Assembly (NCBI GenBank): GCA_035362935.1
Contig: DAOSEC010000002.1
Location: 1-64,000, forward strand
Length of the DNA stretch: 64,000 nt
Direction of reading: 5' to 3'
Source: DAOSEC01 sp035362935
Lineage (GTDB): Bacteria > Bacillota_I > Bacilli_A > ML615J-28 > CAG-313
Part shown: positions 47,197 to 54,370 of the stretch, piece by piece
Position numbering within the stretch: the stretch's first letter is position 1
Layout: each line of letters begins with the position of its first letter
Notes under the pieces: generated by a model
Database searches by the model: none
Seen by the model: only the letters and a program-made list of their open reading frames with translations
What the model was told of the DNA's origin: nothing
Program-made: the position numbers and the translations under genes

Positions 47197-49244
47197 GTGA
47201 CTATAAGAAGAAAAGACCGTTTTATATTGCATCCATAGAAACTGAAGGTATAGAGAAAAAAGAAGAGCAAATAATACAACCTAAACCGAAACCTATTGAA
47301 GAGAAAAAACAGCCAAAAGAATCGGTGTTCGTATCTCCTGTCTTAGGCAGAGTAAAAAATGATGTAGTGGTTCCACATGCTGCGAAGTATGGGAACAAAG
47401 GTCTTCAATATGAAAGTTTTCGTGACAAGAAAACAATGACGAAAGAAGAACTAAAGAAAAAATACGGAACCGAATATTATGAGTTTGGTGTATTCGATTC
47501 AGTACAATACAAAGAGTTATTACGAACAGGAAAAGTGACACCAAGAACACTTCCAAAAGAAGACGTAAGAAAAGAACCTGTTGTTGATATAACGCCAATT
47601 AGTTTCGAAGAACAACAAAAAATGTTTGAGGAAGCCGAACATGAATTCTTTAATCAAAGCTATAAAGAAAAGTTTGTCCAAACTCAACAAGTAACAGAAG
47701 AGGAATTTTATGATGAAGATGAAGAAATTCCTTATTATGAAGAAGAAGTTCAAATGGTTCAGCCAGTTGAAGTAAAACAACCTGCGAAAACAGTTGAACC
47801 AAAACCAATCACAACACAATCACACTTAAATAAAAAGTATCAATATCCACCACTAGCATTTTTAAGACGTGGTGAAAAAAAGATAGAAGAAGACAGCGAA
47901 TGGATTAAAACAGCATCAGGCATCATTGATAGCACATTAGAAGAGTTTGAAATTAGAGGAAAAGTTGTCAATGCGATTAAAGGCCCAGCTGTAACACAAT
48001 ATGAGATTAAATTAGAACCAGGGGTTAATGTTAAAGTGATTGGTAAAATTGCAGATACATTCCAAATGAATTTATCAGCTACCAATATTCGTATTCAAAT
48101 GCCAATTCCTGGCAAACCTTTTGTTGGAATAGAAGTTCCTAATAAGAATCCAGAAGTTGTTGCACTAGGGGATTTAATTCATAATGAAAAATATTATCGT
48201 GATGGCAACCCTCTTAATGTAGCACTCGGAATTGATATTAATGGAGATTATATCTACTCTGATATTGATAAGATGCCACATGGTCTAATTGCCGGTACAA
48301 CAGGTAGTGGAAAAAGTGTTTGCATCAATTCGATGATTATAAGTATGCTATATAAATCTCATCCTGATCAACTAAAACTTTTGTTGATTGATCCTAAAAT
48401 GGTTGAACTTGCTGCTTATGAAGAGATTCCTCATTTAGCTGCTCCAGTAATAAATGATCCTAAGACTGCAGCGGCGTCACTAAGATGGGCAGTTGAAGAG
48501 ATGGAAAAAAGATTCCAATTATTCAAAATTAACCGAACAAGAGATATCGCAATGTATAATCAAATGGCTCTGTCTACGAAACAAAAGATTATGCCATATA
48601 TTGTTATAATCATTGATGAACTTGCAGATTTGATGAGTGTGGCTGGAAATGAGGTAGAAGGTTACATTCAACGAATTACCCAAAAAGCGAGAGCTGCTGG
48701 AATTCACTTGATTGTAGCTACACAAAGACCATCTACTGATATTATAAGAGGTAGTATTAAAAACAACATTCCTGTCCGAGCAGCCTTTAAAGTTGCTTCT
48801 TATGTCGATTCAATGACTATTTTAGATCATGGTGGAGCAGAAAAACTCTTAGGAAAAGGGGATATGTTGTATAGTGATGGAATGAGTGAGCGTAGACTTC
48901 AAGGAGCATATGTATCTGACTATGAAATTACAAACATTACAAATTTCTTAAGAGACAATAACGGTCTTCATTATTTATTCCAACCAAGCGAGCTAGATCA
49001 AGCAACTGATGAACTTAGTAATGGAGAAGATTACGATGATGAGTTATTTGATACAGTGGCTCACTATGTAGTCGAGAATGCAAATGCATCGATAAACAAC
49101 CTTCAAAAGTACTTTGGGATGGGATTTAATCGTGCACAAGCGATTATAACCGAGTTAGAAAAACGAGGTATTGTTTCTGAAAGTGTAAAAGGAAAGCCAA
49201 GAGAAGTATTGGTTGATATAGAAGAACTAAAAGCAAAATTATGA
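47193..49244 (+). CDS. FtsK/SpoIIIE-family DNA translocase without membrane domain
   Basis: The 683-residue protein pumps double-stranded DNA during chromosome segregation. After a charged N-terminal 215 residues it has the alpha/beta motor: GTTGSGKSVCINSM (Walker A), IIIDELADLM (Walker B), ATQRPSTDIIRG, and a C-terminal gamma winged helix (about 615-683). FtsK and SpoIIIE have four N-terminal membrane helices; none is present. B. subtilis SftA is a soluble relative with this layout. ATG 47193 follows AAAGGGGGG. Confidence 0.92.
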   Translation: MSDYKKKRPFYIASIETEGIEKKEEQIIQPKPKPIEEKKQPKESVFVSPVLGRVKNDVVVPHAAKYGNKGLQYESFRDKKTMTKEELKKKYGTEYYEFGVFDSVQYKELLRTGKVTPRTLPKEDVRKEPVVDITPISFEEQQKMFEEAEHEFFNQSYKEKFVQTQQVTEEEFYDEDEEIPYYEEEVQMVQPVEVKQPAKTVEPKPITTQSHLNKKYQYPPLAFLRRGEKKIEEDSEWIKTASGIIDSTLEEFEIRGKVVNAIKGPAVTQYEIKLEPGVNVKVIGKIADTFQMNLSATNIRIQMPIPGKPFVGIEVPNKNPEVVALGDLIHNEKYYRDGNPLNVALGIDINGDYIYSDIDKMPHGLIAGTTGSGKSVCINSMIISMLYKSHPDQLKLLLIDPKMVELAAYEEIPHLAAPVINDPKTAAASLRWAVEEMEKRFQLFKINRTRDIAMYNQMALSTKQKIMPYIVIIIDELADLMSVAGNEVEGYIQRITQKARAAGIHLIVATQRPSTDIIRGSIKNNIPVRAAFKVASYVDSMTILDHGGAEKLLGKGDMLYSDGMSERRLQGAYVSDYEITNITNFLRDNNGLHYLFQPSELDQATDELSNGEDYDDELFDTVAHYVVENANASINNLQKYFGMGFNRAQAIITELEKRGIVSESVKGKPREVLVDIEELKAKL

Positions 49245-49263
49245 TGGTTAGGAGGCGGTTTTC

Positions 49264-50265
49264 TTGAACGATGAGCTAGACAAATTAGAACCAGAAAAAG
49301 ACACTACAACAGAAGAACATCCATCAGAAGAGATTGCTGAAACTATGGTAGAACCGGATGTAATAGAACCAATAGAAGATGAATCGCTTCATATAGAAAT
49401 AGAATCAAACATTATAAAAAGAATTTGGCTAATGGTCATTGCAGGGCTAATTTATTTATTGATCCGGCTGTTTTCTTCCAATTCGGATGAAACATATCAA
49501 TTTGTTGATTTTATAGTCATAATAACATCTGTTTTTGGATTCATTGGATTAAGCATCTATATTTATAATCATCAAGCAAACAAAGATTTAAGCAATAAGC
49601 GCTTATTTCGATCGAATAGAATACCACATCGACAAAAAAAACAGATTTATGAAATCGTGGATATTCTAACAATTGTACCAATTTGTGCAGTCATAGTTAC
49701 TTTCGTGTTTGCTTTTATATTTATTTTCCCAGTAAGCGGACCATCTATGAATCCAAATGTACAACATGGTGAAAATATGTTTGCGATTGTAAGCAATGAT
49801 GTGAAACGATTTGATGTTGTTGTGATACAAATTGATCCAAAGTACTATGACCATAATCAAAGAGAGCGATTCTTGAAGCGTATTATTGGTATGCCAGGAG
49901 ACACTCTTGCACATAATGGTACACAATTGTTTATCAATGACCAACCAGTGGATGAACCATTCTTATTAGATGAAGATGGAAATTTAAAAGCTGACATATT
50001 TGGTGGACCATATCAAACTCCAGCGTTTCATTTTGTTCCTTCGAACTCAAACAAGGTATGTCGAACGATTATTGATGATGTTGAAGCAATATGTCCAATT
50101 GTTAACAACGTTATGATAATTCCTGAAGGTTATTATTTTGTATTAGGAGATAATAGACCAAATAGCAAAGATAGTCCTGAACTCGGTTTGATTCGAGAAG
50201 AGGATATTATTGGAATTGTGAAATACCATATTTACACAGTTTTCAATTGGAAAAAGGTAGAATAG
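49264..50265 (+). CDS. lepB: Signal peptidase I
   Basis: The enzyme cuts signal peptides of Sec-exported proteins. The 333-residue protein has an acidic N terminus, three membrane segments (about 52-70, 79-101, 131-156), catalytic Ser161 in SGPSMNP and Lys205 in RFLKRIIGMPGD, and GDNRPNSKDS near 296. It is long for Bacillota (about 180-190 usual). TTG 49264 is the start, after AGGAGGCGG. Class A peptides of the 53-54 kb array could be its substrates. Confidence 0.93.
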   Translation: MNDELDKLEPEKDTTTEEHPSEEIAETMVEPDVIEPIEDESLHIEIESNIIKRIWLMVIAGLIYLLIRLFSSNSDETYQFVDFIVIITSVFGFIGLSIYIYNHQANKDLSNKRLFRSNRIPHRQKKQIYEIVDILTIVPICAVIVTFVFAFIFIFPVSGPSMNPNVQHGENMFAIVSNDVKRFDVVVIQIDPKYYDHNQRERFLKRIIGMPGDTLAHNGTQLFINDQPVDEPFLLDEDGNLKADIFGGPYQTPAFHFVPSNSNKVCRTIIDDVEAICPIVNNVMIIPEGYYFVLGDNRPNSKDSPELGLIREEDIIGIVKYHIYTVFNWKKVE

Positions 50266-50275
50266 AGGTAATAAA

Positions 50276-51118
50276 ATGATTCAATGGTATCCCGGTCATA
50301 TGGCCAAAGCCAAAAGAGAAATTGAAGAAAAATTAAAATTAGTTGATATTGTGTTTGAGTTGATTGATGCTAGAATACCTGTATCATCAAAAAACCCGAT
50401 GATTGATAAAATGTTAGTCAAAAAACCTAGATTAGTATTGATGACAAAAGCAGATATGGCAGATCAAAGACAAAATCGTGCATGGAAATCATATTTTGAA
50501 TCAAAAAATATTCAAGTCTTATTGATTGATTCCATTTCAAAACTAAATATTAATCACATCGTTACAGAAGCAAAAAGAGTATTATCTCAACAAATTCAAA
50601 CTGATAAAAACAAAGGGTTAAAAGAACGTGCAATACGAGCAATGATAGTAGGAATTCCTAATGTTGGAAAATCAACACTAATCAATTCTCTGGTTAAAAA
50701 GAAAGTTACAACAGTTGGTGACAAACCAGGAGTGACAAAAACTCAACAATGGATTAATCTTGGCCCTGGACTTGAATTATTAGATACTCCAGGAGTTTTG
50801 TGGCCTAAATTTGATGACCCAATGATTGGTATGCACTTGGCAATAACAGGTGCTATCAAAGATAACATTTTACCAATTGATGAAGTTGTACTTTATGCTA
50901 TTCGCTTTTTGATTGAAAAATATCCAAAAGCAATGCAAGAAAAATACAAGTTAGAAAATTTAAATCTAGACCCTGTCGATATTTTAACGCACATAGGTAA
51001 GGTTAGAGGAGCACTAAAACAGGGCGGAGAAGTGGACTATACAAAAGTATATGATTTAATAATCCATGATATTCGTAATAATAAAATAGCAAAAATTACA
51101 TTTGATTGGTGTATCTAG
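50276..51118 (+). CDS. rbgA: Ribosome biogenesis GTPase RbgA (YlqF)
   Basis: RbgA matures the 50S subunit. The 280-residue protein has circularly permuted GTPase motifs: G4 TKAD comes first (about 58-61), then G1 GIPNVGKST (about 126-134) and G3 DTPG (about 171-174), with the C-terminal RNA-binding helical domain. rnhB follows, as in many Bacillota. Confidence 0.95.
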   Translation: MIQWYPGHMAKAKREIEEKLKLVDIVFELIDARIPVSSKNPMIDKMLVKKPRLVLMTKADMADQRQNRAWKSYFESKNIQVLLIDSISKLNINHIVTEAKRVLSQQIQTDKNKGLKERAIRAMIVGIPNVGKSTLINSLVKKKVTTVGDKPGVTKTQQWINLGPGLELLDTPGVLWPKFDDPMIGMHLAITGAIKDNILPIDEVVLYAIRFLIEKYPKAMQEKYKLENLNLDPVDILTHIGKVRGALKQGGEVDYTKVYDLIIHDIRNNKIAKITFDWCI

Positions 51119-51120
51119 CA

Positions 51121-51747
51121 ATGATAGATAATACGGAAAATGAAAAGAGACTCTTTCACCAAGGAAAAAAACTAATCGCTGGAGTAGATGAGGTAGGTAG
51201 AGGACCTATTGCTGGCCCAGTTGTTGCAGCTTGTGTAATACTGCCACCAAACTTTTATATTGAAGGGTTAACAGATTCAAAAAAATTAACCGAAAAGGAA
51301 CGAAATTATTTTTTTGAAGAAATTTATAAACATGCAATTGACATTAGGTATGAGTTTGTGGATGAAACTATTATTGATCAGATCAACATTTTAAAAGCAA
51401 GTAGATTAGCGATGGAAACAGCTATTATGGCTTGTTGCGTTAAACCAGATTATGTGTTAGTGGATGCTATGAAACTTAACATACCATATGAATATGAAAG
51501 TATTATTAAAGGTGATGAAAAAAGCATAAGCATTGCTGCTGCAAGTGTCGTTGCTAAAGTAATACGTGATCGATATATGAAGGACTTAGCAGTTCAGTAT
51601 CCAGAATATCAACTAGATAAAAATAAAGGATATCCAACGAAAGCTCATAAGCAAGCAATAAAAGAACATGGTATACGAGATATTCATAGAAAAACATTTT
51701 CACCCATAAAAGACCACATTATGGAACAAATGACCTTGAAACTATAG
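51121..51747 (+). CDS. rnhB: Ribonuclease HII
   Basis: RNase HII removes ribonucleotides from DNA. The 208-residue protein has the catalytic Asp23-Glu24 in AGVDEVGRGPIAGP, Asp at VLVDAMKL and SIAAASVVAKVIRD. ATG 51121 gives the usual start; the frame extends to GTG 51106, which overlaps rbgA. No strong ribosome site precedes either. Confidence 0.94.
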   Translation: MIDNTENEKRLFHQGKKLIAGVDEVGRGPIAGPVVAACVILPPNFYIEGLTDSKKLTEKERNYFFEEIYKHAIDIRYEFVDETIIDQINILKASRLAMETAIMACCVKPDYVLVDAMKLNIPYEYESIIKGDEKSISIAAASVVAKVIRDRYMKDLAVQYPEYQLDKNKGYPTKAHKQAIKEHGIRDIHRKTFSPIKDHIMEQMTLKL

Positions 51748-51763
51748 GAGAGGAGTGTGAACT

Positions 51764-53014
51764 ATGCTGAGAAAAGTTATGGAATACTTAAGAAAACAAG
51801 AACAAATTCCAGTGATAGATTTCACACTAGATATTTGTTCTGGGTCAATGTACTATTCTTACCTAAAAGAAGAAAGAAACCTAAGCACTGATAAAATTGA
51901 AGCCCTGAGAGACAGGCTTGGAGTTGATCATCTTGATGAGGATGAACGCAAAGAATACAGGGAAGAAATAAATGAGTTTATCAAAAAATTTATAGAACTA
52001 GATTTTGGATTTGATGAGTTTAAAGAACGCATCGAATACTTGTTTGATTACGAAAAACAAATGCTACTAGAAGAAACGCTGGTAATCGATTATCTTATCG
52101 CTGTCTTATGGGGAAAATCTGTATTTGGTGTAGATAGAAAGTATGAAGATCTTTTAGAAATTCTTGGTTCTTTAAAGAAATTAATGAACCCATTTCAAGA
52201 AATATGTTATTTAGACTGTTTGCTAACCTTTGAGTATTATCACGATCCTGACAAAGCATTAGATGTTTTAGAGGTTCTAAGACAAAAGACAGAAACGATT
52301 GAAGACAATCGACTGTCTACGATTTACTATTCCATGGGATTAAAATATTACAACTTAAAAAAACTACTTCTAAGCGATTACTATCTAGAGAAATCGCTAG
52401 AGATGTATCGGAAAATGGATAATGTAAAAGGAATTCTAAAAGCAAAAAACTCATTGGTATCGGTTTATCTAGTTCTAAAGAAATATAACACTGCAGTGAA
52501 TATGTGTGAGTCAAATGTTAAATTGGCAAAACTTATTAATAATCGTTTAGAACTCCGCATTGCTTATACTTCGTTATTTAACTGTTATCATAAACTGAAC
52601 GAAAAAAATAAAGCAATCCAAACATATAAAGATGCGAAAAGCTATATATTTAATAATAATGATGCATTTGCAACCACAGGCATGTTTTCAACCTGGATAA
52701 CAGGTATGGACTACTTTGATATGGAGAATGAAATCACCGAAATAACCCAATACATAAAACAAAATGTTCCAGAGTATGAGAAAAACTCATTACTTAATGC
52801 AATTATAGGATATTATGAAATTGAAGATGTCAATAAGAAAATAGATTACCTAGAAAATCAATTTCTGCCTATCATTCATTCAAAAGAACCGCACGGTTGG
52901 GACAAATTTGCTTATAGCAAGTTAATCAAATATTATACTGTAAAAGGAAAGTACAAAAAAGCAGCTCAATACTCAGCTATTTTACTTGAATTATCAGTTG
53001 AAAACTATTCATAG
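51764..53014 (+). CDS. HTH-TPR regulator, RRNPP-like (candidate peptide receptor)
   Basis: The 416-residue protein starts with a divergent XRE-type helix-turn-helix (about 5-55): IPVIDFTLDICSGSMYYSYL then LSTDKIEALRDRLGV aligns by eye with the HTH of PlcR-type regulators (SENICHQSEVSRIE, LQGIAAKLQI). The rest is all-helical, with TPR-like pairs such as YYSMGLKYYNLKKLLLSDYY (about 188-207) repeated to the C terminus. This architecture is that of RRNPP proteins, intracellular receptors for short secreted peptides. The peptide array 130 bases downstream is the obvious ligand source. GGAGAGGAGTG precedes ATG 51764. The HTH match is weak, so a TPR protein without DNA binding is possible. Confidence 0.72.
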   Translation: MLRKVMEYLRKQEQIPVIDFTLDICSGSMYYSYLKEERNLSTDKIEALRDRLGVDHLDEDERKEYREEINEFIKKFIELDFGFDEFKERIEYLFDYEKQMLLEETLVIDYLIAVLWGKSVFGVDRKYEDLLEILGSLKKLMNPFQEICYLDCLLTFEYYHDPDKALDVLEVLRQKTETIEDNRLSTIYYSMGLKYYNLKKLLLSDYYLEKSLEMYRKMDNVKGILKAKNSLVSVYLVLKKYNTAVNMCESNVKLAKLINNRLELRIAYTSLFNCYHKLNEKNKAIQTYKDAKSYIFNNNDAFATTGMFSTWITGMDYFDMENEITEITQYIKQNVPEYEKNSLLNAIIGYYEIEDVNKKIDYLENQFLPIIHSKEPHGWDKFAYSKLIKYYTVKGKYKKAAQYSAILLELSVENYS

Positions 53015-53026
53015 TGTAATAAAATT

Positions 53027-53056
53027 AAAATATGCTTTCTAAAGCATATTTTTTTT
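53027..53056 (+). terminator. Terminator between the TPR gene and the peptide array
   Basis: AATATGCTTT (53029-53038) and AAAGCATATT (53041-53050) form a perfect stem followed by T residues, separating the regulator from the array transcript. Confidence 0.88.
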
Positions 53057-53076
53057 ATACCCATTCAACACAAAAA

Positions 53077-53120
53077 GTTGAAACGTTTTACAACCATTAT
53101 GTGTTAAAATAAAGTATAAA
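53077..53120 (+). promoter_or_regulatory. Array promoter region with candidate operator
   Basis: TTGAAA at 53078-53083 and an extended -10 TGTTAAAAT ending at 53110 flank a 21-bp spacer, longer than ideal, so activation by a regulator is plausible. The -35 region overlaps GTTGAAACGTTTTACAAC (53077-53094), an imperfect inverted repeat around the palindrome AAACGTTT. This is a candidate binding site for the upstream HTH-TPR protein. Confidence 0.45.
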
Positions 53121-53143
53121 AATTAATAAAAAGGAGAAAGAGC

Positions 53144-53266
53144 ATGAAAAAATTACTCGTTTTTTTGGTACTGCTTATAACTGGTTTTCTTGTAACTTTT
53201 AGTCAAAAAGTTGATGTTACAATTACAGAATACGTACCACCAATTGTTATTCCATGGGGAAAATAG
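53144..53266 (+). CDS. Array peptide A1 (export-type leader)
   Basis: A 40-residue peptide with SD AAGGAG before ATG 53144. MKK plus a hydrophobic run (4-19) is signal-peptide-like; the C terminus is TEYVPPIVIPWGK. The last segment TEYVPPIVIPW is shared with A2-A4, although A1 and A2 differ at five synonymous positions there and diverge upstream. A1 alone has an extra Gly-Lys at its end. Confidence 0.8.
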   Translation: MKKLLVFLVLLITGFLVTFSQKVDVTITEYVPPIVIPWGK

Positions 53267-53313
53267 GCGATATAGTATAGTTAAATTAAGATAAATATGA
53301 AAGGAGAAAACTA

Positions 53314-53421
53314 ATGAAAAAGATTATTTTGAAGAACAGTGGAACCAAAAATACAAACAAGGAATTAGTAATTAAGTTCAGCAGTGAAACAACAGTAAAC
53401 CCAGTAGTATTACCATTCTAA
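53314..53421 (+). CDS. Array peptide B1 (polar leader)
   Basis: A 35-residue peptide, SD AAGGAG before ATG 53314. It begins MKKIILKNSG, has no hydrophobic export segment, and ends with SSETTVNPVVLPF. Its leader differs from B2/B3 at several residues but its last 19 codons are identical in DNA to theirs. It opens a block of three 127-bp cassettes. Confidence 0.8.
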   Translation: MKKIILKNSGTKNTNKELVIKFSSETTVNPVVLPF

Positions 53422-53440
53422 TTAATAAGGAGAAAGAATT

Positions 53441-53548
53441 ATGAAAAAGATTAATTTAAAAACAAACGGAAACAAAAACACAAACAATGAATTAGTAATT
53501 AAGTTCAGCAGTGAAACAACAGTAAACCCAGTAGTATTACCATTCTAA
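53441..53548 (+). CDS. Array peptide B2 (polar leader)
   Basis: A 35-residue peptide starting MKKINLKTNGNKNTNN and ending SSETTVNPVVLPF. The Asn/Lys-rich N terminus is unlike a signal peptide. SD AAGGAG lies 8 bases before ATG 53441. The coding DNA is identical to B3. Confidence 0.82.
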   Translation: MKKINLKTNGNKNTNNELVIKFSSETTVNPVVLPF

Positions 53549-53567
53549 TTAATAAGGAGAAAGAATT

Positions 53568-53675
53568 ATGAAAAAGATTAATTTAAAAACAAACGGAAAC
53601 AAAAACACAAACAATGAATTAGTAATTAAGTTCAGCAGTGAAACAACAGTAAACCCAGTAGTATTACCATTCTAA
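53568..53675 (+). CDS. Array peptide B3 (polar leader)
   Basis: An exact coding duplicate of B2, 127 bp downstream, with its own SD and start ATG 53568. Its 19-base downstream spacer differs slightly from that of B2, marking the junction to the class A cassettes. Confidence 0.82.
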   Translation: MKKINLKTNGNKNTNNELVIKFSSETTVNPVVLPF

Positions 53676-53694
53676 TTAATAAGGAGATAGAAAT

Positions 53695-53811
53695 ATGAAA
53701 AAAATATTAATCGTGTTAGCATTCGTAGCAGCAGTAGCTTTAGTAGCAATCAATCCAACAGTAGTAAGATCATTAACAGAATATGTACCACCAATCGTGA
53801 TCCCTTGGTAA
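53695..53811 (+). CDS. Array peptide A2 (export-type leader)
   Basis: A 38-residue peptide: MKK, a hydrophobic Ala/Val-rich core (4-19), then NPTVVRSLTEYVPPIVIPW. The likely export leader ends near the NPT turn. SD AAGGAG precedes ATG 53695. Period to the next A cassette is 143 bp. Confidence 0.82.
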   Translation: MKKILIVLAFVAAVALVAINPTVVRSLTEYVPPIVIPW

Positions 53812-53837
53812 GAAAGAATAAAATAGGAGAAAGAAAT

Positions 53838-53954
53838 ATGAAAAAAATATTAATCGTGTTAGCATTCGTAGCAGCAGTAGCTTTAGTAGCAATCAATCCA
53901 ACAGTAGTAAGATCATTAACGGAATATGTACCACCAATCGTGATCCCTTGGTAA
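53838..53954 (+). CDS. Array peptide A3 (export-type leader)
   Basis: Encodes the same 38 residues as A2; one synonymous change (ACG for ACA, codon 28). SD AGGAG precedes ATG 53838. The downstream spacer runs into the assembly gap. Confidence 0.82.
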   Translation: MKKILIVLAFVAAVALVAINPTVVRSLTEYVPPIVIPW

Positions 53955-53976
53955 GAAAGAATAAAATAGGAGAAAG

Positions 53977-54076
53977 NNNNNNNNNNNNNNNNNNNNNNNN
54001 NNNNNNNNNNNNNNNNNNNNNNNNNNNNNNNNNNNNNNNNNNNNNNNNNNNNNNNNNNNNNNNNNNNNNNNNNNNN
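53977..54076. other. Assembly gap of 100 N inside the peptide array
   Basis: Exactly 100 N residues, a placeholder rather than a measured length. The left flank ends inside a cassette ribosome site and the right flank resumes within codon 10 of a class A peptide. If both flanks belong to one cassette only 32 bases are missing; otherwise 32 plus multiples of 143. The array copy number is therefore unknown. ORFs reading through the N run are artefacts. Confidence 0.97.
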
Positions 54077-54165
54077 TCGTAGCAGCAGTAGCTTTAGTAG
54101 CAATCAATCCAACAGTAGTAAGATCATTAACAGAATATGTACCACCAATCGTGATCCCTTGGTAA
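54077..54165 (+). CDS. Array peptide A4 (5' end in the gap)
   Basis: Partial: begins within codon 10 of a class A peptide (TC of TTC, then GTA GCA GCA) and continues to ...TEYVPPIVIPW stop at 54165, with the same protein sequence as A2 over the visible part. The start is hidden by the assembly gap. Confidence 0.8.
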
Positions 54166-54191
54166 GAAAGAATAAAATAGGAGAAGGAAAT

Positions 54192-54299
54192 ATGAAAAAG
54201 ATTAATTTAAAGAATAATGGAAACAAAAACACAAACAATGAACTAGTAATCAAATTTAGCAGCGAAACAACTGTAAACCCTGTAGTATTACCATTTTAA
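54192..54299 (+). CDS. Array peptide B4 (polar leader)
   Basis: A 35-residue peptide starting MKKINLKNNG. Its last 19 residues are identical to B2, but eight of those codons differ by synonymous changes, with no replacement change. Over the whole gene only one residue differs (Thr8 to Asn). SD GGAGAAGG precedes ATG 54192. This is the strongest evidence that the small ORFs are translated. Confidence 0.85.
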   Translation: MKKINLKNNGNKNTNNELVIKFSSETTVNPVVLPF

Positions 54300-54370
54300 T
54301 TTCAACTTGTTATTTATCAAAGAACATTGATTACAATATACATCAATCATCAAGAATGGAGATGGTATGA

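Larger units (their letters stand above)
53314..53694 (+). repeat. Three 127-bp tandem class B cassettes
   Basis: 53314-53440, 53441-53567 and 53568-53694: each is one 108-bp ORF plus a 19-bp spacer that carries the next ribosome site. Class A cassettes (53695-53837, 53838-53976 and beyond the gap) follow the same plan with a 117-bp ORF and a 26-bp spacer. Confidence 0.92.

Noticed and set aside
53144..53954. Type I toxin interpretation of class A peptides
   Set aside because: The hydrophobic leaders would fit, but no antisense RNA promoter is evident, and selection focuses on the C terminus rather than the hydrophobic part. Kept only as a remote alternative.
53750..54107. Minus-strand ORFs of 117 and 63 codons crossing the N run
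   Set aside because: They exist only because N codons are read as open; they are antisense to the peptide array.
53314..54299. CRISPR-like array
   Set aside because: The 127- and 143-bp periods are far too long, there are no variable spacers, and each unit is an ORF with a ribosome site.
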